This document shows, one piece after another, positions 20,532 to 31,702 of a DNA stretch of 64,000 bases. The translations under genes were made by a program, and so were the position numbers. Origin of the DNA: Diabrotica undecimpunctata (Eukaryota > Arthropoda > Insecta > Coleoptera > Chrysomelidae); contig NC_092804.1 of NCBI RefSeq assembly GCF_040954645.1, positions 90,056,316-90,120,315 on the forward strand, written 5' to 3'. Below the pieces are notes generated by a model that saw nothing but the letters and a program-made list of their open reading frames with translations, did not search any database and was not told the origin of the DNA. Within the stretch, counting starts at the first letter, position 1; each line of letters starts with the position of its first letter.

Positions 20532-21728
20532 ATGAGTAACTCTTCCGACGGGGATGCTTCCCCGTCTGGAAAAGACCCACCAGATGGAAACGGTAGGCAA
20601 AACGAAATGGAAGTTGATAACAAAATATATAATTTAGACAACAAATATGTTTCGACTGACATTGGACCGTACTATATTGTTGTAGAACCAGTAGATAAAA
20701 ATAGTCGATTATCAGCGGTAAAAGTTGGTTATTATCTATTTAAACATACTACTTTTAATAAAGATGTTATTGATATAAAATTGATTGGTAGAAATAAAGT
20801 AAAAATTATTTTTAAGACTTATAATATCGCAAATGCTATTATAGAACATAAATTAATAAAAGATAATAATTTGATCGCTTATATACCTATATTTTTTAAC
20901 CATAAAAAGGCAATTATTAGAGAGGTTGACACTTTTTTGACCGAAAAGTATATATTGGAGAATATTGAAAGTGAGCAAAAAGTTGTAGAAGTAAAAAGAA
21001 TGAAACGTAAGATTATTGATTCCGATAATGAGACACAGTTTGTCCCAAGACAGATTATCGTGTTAACATTTTTAGGAAATAATTTGCCAAAATATGTTAA
21101 AATTGATTTAGTGAGATTTGCTGTTGAGCCATACATATATCCTGTCGTACAGTGTTTTAAGTGCCTTCGATATGGTCATACAGCAAAATACTGCAGAAGC
21201 ACTATGACTAAATGTAAAAAATGTGGTCAAAACCATGATGAAAATGACGATATCGAATGCACTTCTAACGCTTATTGCATATACTGTGAAACGCATGACC
21301 ATCAGTCCATATCAAAAAATTGCCCGAAATACCAGGAACAATTAAAAATTAAAAAGATCATGTCTGAAAAAAATGTATCATTTAAAGAAGCTGAAGGTAT
21401 TGTAAGAAATCCGTCTTACGCTAAAATAGTAACACATAATAATTTTGATATTTTAAATAACCTAAATAATTTCCCTGAGCTGAATGGTAATATTGATACG
21501 AACAATTCCTCTTCCACGAGTAATAAAAATTGGGTACCACGTCCTCATTTCCAACAGCCGAAAAAGCGTAAAGTAAGTTCGCCACTTTCAGTTAATAAAC
21601 CCCCTTCATTTAAACTTAAAAATAGCGCACCAGATCCTGTTATTCCTAATCCACACAGGGAAGCCTGTGTGGGAAGCCTAGGTACAATACAATATAGTGA
21701 TAGTGATAGTGATGAAAATTATTATTAA
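20532..21728 (+). CDS. Jockey A ORF1 (gag-like RNA-binding protein)
   Basis: This 398-residue protein starts at the first ATG of the element. Its N-terminus is acidic and Ser/Asp-rich, followed by a folded region (TDIGPYYIVVEP, VKVGYYLFKH, LIGRNKVKII) that looks RRM-like. Three cysteine-rich knuckles lie at about residues 207-265 (CFKCLRYGHTAKYC, CKKCGQNHDEND.., CIYCETHDHQ..), and the tail is basic, Pro/Ser-rich and ends in an acidic SDSDSDENYY. Such proteins package the element RNA and help direct it to the nucleus. It ends 4 bases before ORF2, so ORF2 is probably translated by reinitiation. It is the intact counterpart of the broken ORF1s in Jockey B and fragment C. Confidence 0.92.
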   Translation: MSNSSDGDASPSGKDPPDGNGRQNEMEVDNKIYNLDNKYVSTDIGPYYIVVEPVDKNSRLSAVKVGYYLFKHTTFNKDVIDIKLIGRNKVKIIFKTYNIANAIIEHKLIKDNNLIAYIPIFFNHKKAIIREVDTFLTEKYILENIESEQKVVEVKRMKRKIIDSDNETQFVPRQIIVLTFLGNNLPKYVKIDLVRFAVEPYIYPVVQCFKCLRYGHTAKYCRSTMTKCKKCGQNHDENDDIECTSNAYCIYCETHDHQSISKNCPKYQEQLKIKKIMSEKNVSFKEAEGIVRNPSYAKIVTHNNFDILNNLNNFPELNGNIDTNNSSSTSNKNWVPRPHFQQPKKRKVSSPLSVNKPPSFKLKNSAPDPVIPNPHREACVGSLGTIQYSDSDSDENYY

Positions 21729-21732
21729 GTAG

Positions 21733-24700
21733 ATGATAAATATATTGCAATGGAATTGTAATTCCATTACTAAAAATAAAGCTAATCTTGCTAATTTTCT
21801 TAACCATTACTCCATTAAATTTGATTTAATTATACTTAATGAAACTTGGTTATCTAAAAAGAAAATATTTCATTTACCAACTTACAATCTATTACATGTA
21901 GACAGAACTGATGGATTTGGAGGCACTGCTATACTTATCAAAGATTCCCTATCCTATCATGAAATTTCAATCCGTAAAAACTTTAATTCCAAAATAGAAG
22001 TATGCGCAGCATATATCGATGAATTTAAGATATCCTTAGCCTCTATTTATAAATCTCCCAAAATAAAAGCAACTAAGACTGACTGGAGTAATCTTTTTTC
22101 ACAACTACAGGGTGATGTCATTATATGCGGTGACTTTAACTGTCATCACAGCCTTTGGGGTTCTACAATAGATAATTCACAAGGAAATCGACTTGTAGAG
22201 GCTATAGACGAAACTAACCTGATTATTTTAAACGACGGACGATCTACTAAGATAGTCAGGCCCAACGAACGACCTTCTGCCATAGATCTTACTTTTATCT
22301 CACCTAGTCTTTTAAGTTACTCAGAATGGAATCCTCTAAATGATACATCTGACCATCATGACCATCTCCCTATCCATATTAATATATCTCGGGAATATAT
22401 CCCCACTAACAAAACACCCTCTAGAAAATGGATTGAATCCTCAGCTGACTGGACGCTTTTTCAAAACCTAATTGAAACACAAATTTATAACAATAACAGC
22501 AATAATAATTCCTTTGAATTTTTCATGAAAATAATAAATGATGCAGCTTCTAAGTCAATAAAATCTCGTTCAGGTAAAAGTAAAAAACCTCCAAATCCTA
22601 TTTGGTGGGATAATGAATGCACCTTAATTGTTAATAATAGGAAAGATGCTTATCTGCAATATAAAAATACTACGAATTACGAAAATTATCTCAAATTCAA
22701 GCATATTCAGGCCAAAGCTAAATTACTTTTCAAACAAAAACAACAATTATGCTGGAAAAATTTTATTAATAAATTAAATAAAAATACCCCAATATCAAAA
22801 ATTTGGAGTTTTATAAAAAACATATCTAACAAAAACTCAACTTTTAAAAAACATCCTATATCTGAAGAACTAATAAACCAAATTTTTGATATTGTAGCAC
22901 CTAGTTTTGTCCCAAATATGCTTGAAGGACCGAAAGAGAACATTGTCAGCCACTATATGGATGCATCTTTTGATACAACGGAATTTGAAGCTGCAATTAA
23001 GACCTCTAGATGTACTGCTCCGGGTAATGATTTTGTTACATATGACATTATTAAAAATCTCCCCCAAGTTGCTAAAGAATTTATAATAAATATATACAAT
23101 GATTGGTGGGTGAATGCAAACTATATCGAGCAACTTAAACAAATTACCATTTGTTTAATTTTAAAACCAACTAAAGATAAAAATATGCCTTCTTCTTATC
23201 GCCCTATATCTTTAATGTCATGTATAACTAAAACTTTTGAAAGAATGATAAAAACAAGACTGGAGTGGTACATAGAGTATAACAATATTTTACCTAGTAC
23301 TCAATATGGTTTTAGAAGGGGATATGGTACTTTGGACGCAGTAACTCATTTAGTAAATGACATCCAAATTACTTTTTCTGGTAACAAGTATCTAGCTTGT
23401 TTATTCCTAGATATAAAAGGGGCTTACGACTCTGTAAATATAAATATACTTAAACAAAAAATGATTAGTATTGGTCTTAGTGAAACGACTGCCCTAAATA
23501 GATTGCAACTATATTTTTCTAGACATGTCTATATTAGAGATCATAGAAATGTGTTACATGGTCCAAGGATTGTTTATCATGGGTTACCACAGGGATCAGT
23601 ACTTAGCCCCATACTATTTAATATATATTCTGCCAATATTCATTCACTATTTCATGACTCCGTAAATTGCATACAATATGCAGATGATATATGTATATAC
23701 ACCATCCAAAATAGTTATGAAGCATGCACGGAAGCTCTTGAGAATATTATGCATAAGGTAAGTATATGGACAGAAGAAACAGGCATGACACTTTCAACAG
23801 AAAAATGCTCTATCATGTTTTTTACCAGGCATAGACTACGTGCTCCAGAGAGATTAACTCTGTGTGGACGTACCCTGTCGGTAGTTAAAGAGTTTAAGTA
23901 TTTAGGTATTATTGTTGACACCAAGTTACTATGGTCGAGCCACATAAGTCACTTAATAAAAAAATGTGAGAAAGGCTACAATCTACTTAGGTGTGTAACA
24001 AATCGAAGTTGGGGTGCAGCTCCTGGTATAGCTTTATTATTTTATAGAGCCTACGTGCGTTCTATCATTGACTATGGATGTTGTTTATACGGATCCTCTT
24101 GTAATACAAATCTAAACAAAATAAACAGAGTTCAATATAAATGTCTTAGAACTTGCATCGGTGGGATGGTATCATCACCGGTGAAAGCAATACTGGCAGA
24201 ATGTAATGAGTTACCTTTGGACTTACGTCGGCAACGGTTATCACAAAAATATCTTTTAAAACTAAAATCCCTTGAGTCAAACATGATCAACAAATTAAGT
24301 GATATTGCAAAAGAAGACCTAACAAACCGCTATTGGAAACTAAAAAATTCTCCCCCACTTGCAGAAGCTTTTGTTGAGACTAATGCTTATCACATTTCTT
24401 TTAGTAAAAATAAAAAATTGTTTATGTATAATATACCCTTTAGATCACTAATAAAACCACACAGAGTTATAATACCCCATTATACAGAATATGATCATAT
24501 AAACCATACCCTTTTAAAATCTATATTGGATGGATTAGTCAATAAGATATTTATATATACAGATGGATCTAAAACAAAACACGGAGTTGGTTGTGGAGTT
24601 TTTATTCAAAATACAAAACAATCATTTATGTTTAAATTGCCATCAATATGCAGCATATATACTGCTGAACTTATAGCAATTTTGAAGGGCATTACTTGGT

Positions 24701-25401
24701 TAATATCAAATAATTTACGAGAGGGGGTAATACTAACTGATTCTAAGACAGCCTTGGAGTCAATAAAAAGTATACAATTTGAAAGAATGAAATGCCCTTT
24801 ATTATGCAATTTAAAAAAATTGATAGCAGAATTAAATATCACATTTGTATGGGTCAAAGGCCATATAGGTATACTAGGTAATGAAAAAGCTGATAGTTTG
24901 GCCAAGGAGGCAGTACAAAACGGAGTTCATTGTAATATTTGTACAATACGTGACATCTCTAATTTGATTAAAAATAAAATAATGTTAAAATGGGAACGAC
25001 AGTGGGAAAACGTTGTAGAGAACTCACAAAATACGTATTTTAAAATACATCCAACCCTACCATCTCCACCCCAATATATTTTCAATTATTCCACGTCAAA
25101 ATTCTTCTCGGCAAGTGTTTTTCGACTTAAAACAAATCATGGGCGATTTCCATCGCACCTTGCTAAGCTGGGCATTATACAGTCATCGGCCTGTAGTTGT
25201 GATCAGAACTCTTACGGAGATCTCAACCATATATTCTTCGGTTGCAAAAAACATGTAAAAAAATCAGATGATTTAATTCGTAAACTAATTAAAATGAAAT
25301 ATTTTCTTCCATTAAATCTATCACACATTTTATTAACTGCCAATAGAAACACTTTAGAACTTCTAGTAAATTTTATTAAAGAAGTAAAAATAGAAATTTA
25401 A
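21733..25401 (+). CDS. Jockey A ORF2 (endonuclease, reverse transcriptase, RNase H)
   Basis: This is a 1222-residue open frame. The AP-type endonuclease occupies residues ~1-225 (LQWNCNS, NETWLS, GDFNCHHSLWGS at ~133, SDHHDHLPIHI at ~204). RT motifs are SYRPISLMSC, QYGFRRGYGT, motif A FLDIKGAYDSV (~558), motif B GLPQGSVLSPILFN (~617) and motif C YADD (~649). RNase H follows with IYTDGSK (~941), AELIAIL, LTDSKTALES and WVKGHIGILGNEKADSLA. The C-terminal zinc cluster is CSCDQNSYGDLNHIFFGC. All catalytic residues I can check are present. The protein nicks the target, primes reverse transcription on it, and degrades the template RNA. Confidence 0.95.
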   Translation: MINILQWNCNSITKNKANLANFLNHYSIKFDLIILNETWLSKKKIFHLPTYNLLHVDRTDGFGGTAILIKDSLSYHEISIRKNFNSKIEVCAAYIDEFKISLASIYKSPKIKATKTDWSNLFSQLQGDVIICGDFNCHHSLWGSTIDNSQGNRLVEAIDETNLIILNDGRSTKIVRPNERPSAIDLTFISPSLLSYSEWNPLNDTSDHHDHLPIHINISREYIPTNKTPSRKWIESSADWTLFQNLIETQIYNNNSNNNSFEFFMKIINDAASKSIKSRSGKSKKPPNPIWWDNECTLIVNNRKDAYLQYKNTTNYENYLKFKHIQAKAKLLFKQKQQLCWKNFINKLNKNTPISKIWSFIKNISNKNSTFKKHPISEELINQIFDIVAPSFVPNMLEGPKENIVSHYMDASFDTTEFEAAIKTSRCTAPGNDFVTYDIIKNLPQVAKEFIINIYNDWWVNANYIEQLKQITICLILKPTKDKNMPSSYRPISLMSCITKTFERMIKTRLEWYIEYNNILPSTQYGFRRGYGTLDAVTHLVNDIQITFSGNKYLACLFLDIKGAYDSVNINILKQKMISIGLSETTALNRLQLYFSRHVYIRDHRNVLHGPRIVYHGLPQGSVLSPILFNIYSANIHSLFHDSVNCIQYADDICIYTIQNSYEACTEALENIMHKVSIWTEETGMTLSTEKCSIMFFTRHRLRAPERLTLCGRTLSVVKEFKYLGIIVDTKLLWSSHISHLIKKCEKGYNLLRCVTNRSWGAAPGIALLFYRAYVRSIIDYGCCLYGSSCNTNLNKINRVQYKCLRTCIGGMVSSPVKAILAECNELPLDLRRQRLSQKYLLKLKSLESNMINKLSDIAKEDLTNRYWKLKNSPPLAEAFVETNAYHISFSKNKKLFMYNIPFRSLIKPHRVIIPHYTEYDHINHTLLKSILDGLVNKIFIYTDGSKTKHGVGCGVFIQNTKQSFMFKLPSICSIYTAELIAILKGITWLISNNLREGVILTDSKTALESIKSIQFERMKCPLLCNLKKLIAELNITFVWVKGHIGILGNEKADSLAKEAVQNGVHCNICTIRDISNLIKNKIMLKWERQWENVVENSQNTYFKIHPTLPSPPQYIFNYSTSKFFSASVFRLKTNHGRFPSHLAKLGIIQSSACSCDQNSYGDLNHIFFGCKKHVKKSDDLIRKLIKMKYFLPLNLSHILLTANRNTLELLVNFIKEVKIEI

Positions 25402-25511
25402 AGCAGCATAACCCACAACTTTGTATTCATATTATAAGAAAAGTTCTGTATACAACTTTCTGTGGCAAATGGACTTGATTCCGTGCCATTATCCTTCCAC
25501 ACACACACACA

Positions 25512-25523
25512 CAGACGTCTCGC
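25512..25523 (+). repeat. Target site duplication of Jockey A, right copy
   Basis: CAGACGTCTCGC, identical to 20379-20390. G1 gag resumes directly after it (...ACCATACACCCCTGAGG). Confidence 0.95.
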
Positions 25524-25781
25524 ACCATACACCCCTGAGGACCAGAGATGTATCACCATAGTAAACCAACTGAGACCCGACATCGCGATCTGCCTACGAG
25601 TCAACATTCCCAAGACCGAGGAGGACCTCCTGACCATAGCCCAGGGAATGGAAGCAGACACCCGCCGGAACACCGTCGCCAGCAATAAACCCCAGCAGCA
25701 ACCCCAGCAGCAATCCCAACAGCGACAGCAGTACCGTCCCCCACGTCACAACACACCACGCCACCCTGAAGCGATCGAGGA

Positions 25782-26337
25782 ATGGAGGAATCCCAACAAC
25801 AGACAGTCCAGGATGCCACCAATGAGCCAACCACCACCTCCACTACCTCAGAACCAGGGAAACGCCAACAGGGGCGCCAACTAAACCCTGTTGTGAAGAT
25901 GGTGCCCCAACTGAACCCGATTCAGACGCGACCCTCGGCGACAGGCCTCCCCCAACTCCATGGAAGGATCAACGAACAACGTGTGAAGATCTTGGTCGAC
26001 ACCGGTGCATCTGGGAACTTCATTCACCAGAGATTGATCCAGAGACGAGACCTGCAACGAGGATCAGGATTGGTTCAACTGGCGTACACGGGCAGCACGT
26101 CCCGCACCCTAGGGACTGCTGAAGTCAAGATTAACATCGAGACTCTGGAGTCAACAGTCAACTGCGTGGTTATGGAGAACTTGAACCACGACGTTGTGTT
26201 AGGGATGCCTTCGTTGGAGCAGGAAGAGGCCAATGTAGACATACCACGTAAATGTCTACACGTCGGTACCACCTGCAGAACCACTGTTTACTGGAAGAAC
26301 CCAGCAAAAAGGCAATCCAAGACACAGCGGCCCCCAT
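25782..26337 (+). pseudogene. G1 protease region of pol
   Basis: Pol starts in a frame overlapping the gag end (-1 relative to gag). A Gln/Thr-rich linker leads to an aspartic protease with VKILVDTGASGNFI (DTG at 25998-26006) and a C-terminal NHDVVLGMPSL flap/alpha motif. The frame is lost near 26330, where a one-base indel separates it from RT: the protease frame stops at 26367-26369 while the RT frame begins with APSFSFQQIEKL. The protease would mature Gag and Pol. A full polyprotein cannot be made from this copy. Confidence 0.82.
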
Positions 26338-28012
26338 CAAGCTCCATCCTTCTCTTTTCAACAAATTGAAAAGTTGATTCAAGAGTACGATGACGTTTTC
26401 GACGACCGTCTACGCCAGCCGACCACCAAGGCCACCGAGATGAAAATCGAAGTGACCGACGCCACGCCTATCAACGTTAAGCCCTATAAATATTCCACGG
26501 AGAAGAAGCAGATAATGGCCAAGGAGGTGAGAGAGATGCTAGCCGCAGGAGTCATCCGCCCCAGCAAATCTCCTTACAATAGCCCGGTGGTTATTGTAAC
26601 CAAGAAGGATGGCACTTCCCGTTTCTGCGTAGATTATAGGAAGCTTAACAACGTGACCATCGACGAAGCCTCCAGCATGCCACCAATCCACGACTCCATT
26701 AAAGAGATTGGCACGGCTCAGATCTTCACCACCTTAGATCTGAAGAGTGGATTTTGGCAAGTCCCCTTGCACAAGAACTCCAGCCCGAAGACAGCTTTCA
26801 GCCTGCCTGACGGGTCCTCCTATGAATTTACCGTGATACCCTTCGGCCTCAAGAACGGACCAGCTGTGTTCCAGAAGCTCGTGATTTCAGTCTTTGCAGG
26901 ATACATCGATGTATTCATCAAAGTATACATGGATGATATCATCATCTATTCAGAAGACTGGACCCAACACCAGAACCACCTCCGCCTGGTTCTAGAGAGA
27001 CTTCGGACGCACGGACTATGGGCATCCCTTAAAAAATGTAAATTCGCAGCAGACGAACTGGAGTACCTGGGACATAAAATCACCTCCGCCAACACCCAAC
27101 CTCTGGAGAAGCACGTGGAGAAGATCAAAGGCTTCGACACTCCACGGACGATGAAGCAACTGCGAAGCTTCTTTGGGACAGCCAACTGGTTGAGAGATTT
27201 CATCCCTCGATTTGCAGACATCATCACGCCTTTGACGGATCTCACCAAGGGCAACAAGAGTCGTCTACACTGGACGGACGCCGCAGATGCCGCCTTCCAA
27301 CGTCTCAAGACCGAAATCGAGTGAGATCTCCTACTCCATCGACCAGACGCGTCCAAACCATTCTGCCTCCAGACGGATGCCTCCGATGTCGGCATGGGCG
27401 CAGTCCTGTTCCAAGGAACCCAAGACGACAAGAGAGTCATCACATACGCCTCCACGAAGTTAAAGCCAGCAGAGACTCGTTACCACATTAACGAGAAAGA
27501 GTGCCTCGCATTAGTTTGGGCACTCAAGAAGTACAAGCACTTCCTCCAGGATCAGCACTTCACGCTGTACACCGACAGCCAAGCTCTCCTGTGGCTTCAT
27601 CGGTTCAAGGAAGACAAGGCCAAACTATCCCGTTGGGCCTTGTTACTTCAGGAATTCAACTTCACCCGGTACATATCCCGGGGAAGGTGAACGAACTCCC
27701 CGATCACCTGTCCAGGAACCCAACCACAGAAAGAGAAGAAGCTGACCAAGACGAGGAAGTGGTGAGACTTAGCAGGCCTACAACAGACGTGGAAGAAGAC
27801 GAATCCTTCCCCCTATTATGTATGATGGAGGACGTCGACGAGGACGAGGACACCAACCCCATCCTCGATGATCTGGTTGACCTACCACTCCAGGATAAAA
27901 TCCGGAGAAGCCACCAGACACACCACGGGATGCAGCGGTTTCGGAGACGCTATCTAAAGATCTCTGGACATGGATCACGGAACGAAGTCGAGGAAAACCT
28001 TCTCCGTGAATT
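26338..28012 (+). pseudogene. G1 reverse transcriptase and RNase H, split by the L element
   Basis: Ty3/gypsy RT motifs are in order: VIRPSKSPYNSPVVIV, RFCVDYRKLN, FTTLDLKSGFWQVPL, FTVIPFGLKNGPA, VYMDDIIIYS and ELEYLGHKI. A TGA at 27322-27324 interrupts the linker in frame, then RNase H follows (LQTDASDVGMGAVL, FTLYTDSQALLWL). A frameshift near 27675 moves the frame to GKVNELPDHLSRNPT and an acidic linker, which ends at ...ENLLREF where L is inserted (28013). The integrase continues at 42022. Two breaks plus the insertion make it non-functional. Confidence 0.88.
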
Positions 28013-29665
28013 TGTAACGAAAATATTTTGCTTACCATAGGGTAAGAACATGGGGGTAGAAATAGGGGACAGAAACTATGGGGGCGAAGATAGGGCAAGC
28101 AAAACAATCGTTACGTATGCGAACGACACTCAGTTGGTTGTTGGAGAGCTGGGGTCGTGGATAAGTTGAAATAAATGGGTCGGATTGGGGCAGCTACAAA
28201 AAAAATGAAAGGGTACTTACATAAATCTCCTGGACAAAATGAAATAAGATATGGCAGACAAGGTTACCTCTAGCTATTTAAATTTGGACGCCGCTTCGAA
28301 GAAAACTTCCTGCTGGAAAAAGAAAGAAAATTTCTTCTTCCCTAAAATCAAAAATACATACAAGGGTTAGGAGATTTTCTAAACTAAAATAAACAAAGGA
28401 TCAGAGAAACAAATCAAACGTTTATTTTTGTCTCATACAAACAGTTATCAAACATAAAAATGGCAACAAAAATATACTATATAAATAGTTGCCAAATACA
28501 GAATAAAAAAAAACTTACATGTGTCCGTTTACAAACTCCGTTTACAAAGGGGTTGGAGATACTACAAAACTTACAAATGTTATCGCACAGAGATTAACCT
28601 TTTTTTTAAACAAACAAAATAAATGAATATCGAAAAGAACAAAGCTAGCTGTCATATGTTAACATTATATTAAAAAAACAATTAAAATGACAGCTGTTAA
28701 ACCATAAAATTTACAATTTATTATTTATTACAAATCCTTTAAATTTTAATGAAAGCAATTATTGTTTTAGCAAAAAAATGTCTGTCTTTACTTTAAAATT
28801 AAAATGTTAATTGTTACCTTGATTCACTGTTTCGCACTTAATTTTCAAAAAAAACTTGTTAACATCTATGGGACTGGAGCTGCAAAGGACATAACTCTCA
28901 ACTTGAATAAAAATAAACCATTTCCATACGAGGCAGGAACGATTGGAACAGAAACTTGATGGAGGAAATCAAGCTGTCGACGGGGACATTCTATATAAAC
29001 ATTTTCCAAATTTCATCAGTGCCGGTGTACTGCACAAATCTTATGGGTGATACTCTGATCTAAACTGCCACATTGCATAGAGTATCATCACCTTAACCGG
29101 TCTTAAGATATTACACAAAAAAATTGAATCGACTCGCGATTCAAAATCTCTTCTATCTGCTCTGCTTGGGGCTTAAATGTCGACTCCTCAATGCCTTACA
29201 TTTTACAAATATCAACGCAAAATAAATTTCCCTTTACGTCTCACAACTAGTTTTTGCCTACAAACTTAAAACAAACAATCTACCCTTTTTTGACCTCGTT
29301 CTTAGCAACGAACCGACAAAAAACTTCTTGAGTATTTACTTTTAAATTGGTTAACTGGAAATTTTTTACCTTACAATACATACAGAGAATAGGGGAATAT
29401 TAATGTAAACAAAGACAAAAAAATATTCTCAGGTAATACATCTTAGAAAAAACCGTATACCTGACTTGCAATATTATATTAGGGGACTCGAAACAACTTT
29501 TAAATATTCCAGTTTATTGCGTTTTAACGACAAAAGATAAAAACAGCTGAATACCAAAACTTGATATTTAGAATCTCAACTTAAAATGCCATAATATATT
29601 GATCGTTTTAAAATTCATTTGCAAACAGAAAAACGAAAATATTCCACCAAATTTAAAACGCTACA
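28013..29665 (-). repeat. L element 3' LTR (left copy)
   Basis: Starts TGTAACGAAAAT and ends AAAACGCTACA on the plus strand. From about 28440 rightward it is almost identical to the other LTR; from 28013 to about 28430 it is much more divergent. On the element's own strand the divergent part is the U5 side, and an AATAAA lies near 28437-28443. Confidence 0.93.
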
Positions 29666-29678
29666 ATGCCCCTCCTTA
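29666..29678 (-). promoter_or_regulatory. L element polypurine tract
   Basis: On the minus strand AAGGAGGGGCAT abuts the LTR start TGTAGCG. This is the expected primer for plus-strand DNA synthesis. Confidence 0.75.
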
Positions 29679-30336
29679 AAAGAAAAAACTCGGATAATTC
29701 TTATCCAGTTTTTGATAAAGGCAAAACAACAAAAACCAAATCAGAAGATGACCTCTTAACTGAGTCGAAACTTCTTAATAATATCTTTTAGATGATGGCT
29801 AGCATAGGATTAAACAACAAAAACAAAGTTAGTTACAAAGAATGGGCTAGCGTGCCATCGATCGCCAAACTCTTTAAAGTCGAGTAGACTGAAATTTAGA
29901 CTCTACTTGAACTGTAGGTGACATGAGTTTCTATGCCTTGGGGGAAGCTAACCTTATGCCCCGAAGTGAACCTCGCTGACATTCACAGCAGTAACACAAG
30001 TGATTTGTCGGGCAGGCATAGCCATGACACCTCGTTGCCTAAATCAAGTGCTATGCACAAATCCAAAAAAAAATTGCTCTACACTTAACAGGTAGGCGTC
30101 TACTATCTCCACTATACGCCTAGCGAGACAAGGAATTCGGCAACGGTTCCACAAAAAAAATTAGGATGTAGACCCTAAATCTATATACCTACATATGACA
30201 AAATGTGATTCTCACATGTGTCTCCCAATCAAAATAGGTTACCTGTACGGAAATTATCAAAAGTGAAGTAATATTCCACAGGGATGAAATCAAATCAACA
30301 TACAAACTCGAAAACAAAGACAGGGGAAAGGATGAA
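29679..30336 (-). other. L element 3' untranslated region
   Basis: It lies between the integrase stop (30337) and the polypurine tract. No reading frame with recognisable content; an env-like ORF is absent. Confidence 0.6.
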
Positions 30337-31585
30337 CTAATTACTTAAGGATGACATATTATCCTCATCTGACACAAAAGGCTTTAAATCTTTAACATGC
30401 CACTTACCAAGATCAGAACCATTTAAATCTGACAAACGATAAACCACTGGTGACAATTTTTCCTTGATAGTTGCTTCGATATACTTCGGTGCTAGTTTGG
30501 ACATAAACTTGTTGACAGCACAAGACAAAACCTTATTTCTTTTCCAAACATCACCCACTTGAAATTGGACTTCTCTTCTACGTAAGTTGTAACTTCTAGC
30601 GTTACGTTCATATCCTTTTCGAAGATTAGCCTTAACCTTTTCAAAAACTTTATCTAGACCTTTGACTTCTGAAGCATACATGTTACGGTCACCTGGAATT
30701 ATCTCTATATCTTGATTCTGTTGATCCTTATGATCAATACCATAATAGTTTTCACTTAAAGGAACATGACGGCCATAATTCAAGAAAGCTGGAGTATATC
30801 CAGTCACTTCATGCTTTGCGGTGTTAATAGCTTGTCTGATCTTTGCTAAATTCTTGTCCCAATCTACGTGGTTTTTCACATATGTACGTATTGCTGTACC
30901 GATGGTTCTATTGTTCCTCTCCACAAAATTACACTGAGGTGCATACACTGGGCTAAACCATACTTTCTGAACGTTATACCTATTACAGAGCTCAATTAAG
31001 AGAGGATTGTTCAGATTTGAGGCATTATCACAAATCACATATTGAGGAACACCAAACATTAGGAAAACATCATTTTCCAAAAACTCAACAATATTCTTAG
31101 CCGTGGCCTTTCTTAAAGGTTGGACTAACGTATATTTACTAAACCAATCAGCAACTACTAATAACCACGTATAAACCTTTCTTTGAACGAACAAAGGGAC
31201 CTATCAGATCTATAGCAACTATTTGCCAAGGAAACTTGGCCTCTCTCTGCTTACCCATTTTACCTAATGGAGCATAATTTGGTGTCTTCTGAGCACCACA
31301 AACTTTACATGACCTGACAAACTTAAGCACATCAACACGCAACTGGGGCCAATAATATCTTTCTTGAATACGGGACAAAGTTTTGGAAAATCCAAAGTGA
31401 GCACACGTAGGTGGCTCATGACAAGACTGCATAACTTCAAACCTTTGTGGTTTGGGCACAAGATTTTTCCACTCTACAGCATTAGTCTTAAAAGAATTGT
31501 TGGTAGGGGCAAACTTATAAACAAAATCATTTTCCACCTTCCTCTGTGGAAAATCAAGTGGGGATCGGAGTATCTTTGATCTCAA
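30337..31585 (-). pseudogene. L element integrase, one frameshift
   Basis: The upstream piece (31585-31148) carries the zinc-binding HHCC motif (His in SCHEPPTCAHFG, Cys in SCKVCG) and the first catalytic Asp in VAIDLIGPF. A frameshift near 31165 leads to the second piece (31194-30337) with LLVVADWFSKY, the second Asp in VICDNASN and Glu in NFVERNNRT. The C-terminus has a QVGDVWKRNK / KYIEATIKEKLS / YRLSDLNG domain without a chromodomain. Catalytic residues D, D, E are all present. The integrase would join the cDNA ends to host DNA. RT is missing upstream. Confidence 0.85.
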
Positions 31586-31702
31586 ATTATCAAACCAAGG
31601 GTCTATTCTATCTACATCAACCTCTAAATAATTAATCTCTTGGGTAGTTTCTATTTTATTTTTTCTTCGGGAAGAATGCCATGTCCTATTTAACAGTGAG
31701 AA
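31586..31702 (-). other. Junction left by the missing RT-RNase H of element L
   Basis: Reading from the protease stop (31703) into the integrase, only about 115 bp remain where roughly 2 kb of RT and RNase H should lie. The residue sequence just before the integrase (DRIDPWFDNLRSK) is typical of the linker after RNase H. The deletion point is therefore close to 31680-31700. Confidence 0.7.

Larger units (their letters stand above)
20391..25511 (+). mobile_element. Complete Jockey-type LINE (Jockey A), both ORFs open
   Basis: The element is 5121 bp, bounded by a perfect 12-bp target duplication (20379-20390 and 25512-25523). It starts CAGTATTGG, has a 141-bp 5' UTR, ORF1 (20532-21728), a 4-base gap, ORF2 (21733-25401), a ~95-bp 3' UTR and a (CA)n tail at about 25498-25511. 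Neither ORF has a stop or frameshift. It is the only LINE here with complete, unbroken coding capacity and could be a recently active, autonomous copy. Confidence 0.95.
19792..25884 (+). pseudogene. G1 gag, split by Jockey A
   Basis: The ATG at 19792 opens a gag frame (MVNTRSNSEDRKK) that runs to 20390, where Jockey A interrupts it; it resumes at 25524 in the same frame and stops at 25882-25884. The intact host gene would give about 319 residues: a Pro/Ser-rich N-terminus, a capsid-like core (YMKPPQFSGRDPENPLNFL, YDTFRDRLLRKY, RKDEPTEDFI), then a Gln/Pro-rich tail. No CCHC knuckle is present. The interruption falls in FRRLA/PYTPEDQR. Gag would form the virus-like particle. Pol begins in the -1 frame overlapping its end (from about 25782), consistent with frameshift expression. 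Confidence 0.85.

Noticed and set aside
25462..25511. A gag start codon at 25462 after Jockey A
   Set aside because: 25462-25511 is Jockey A 3' UTR and CA tail; the gag frame resumes only at the target duplication (25512-25523).
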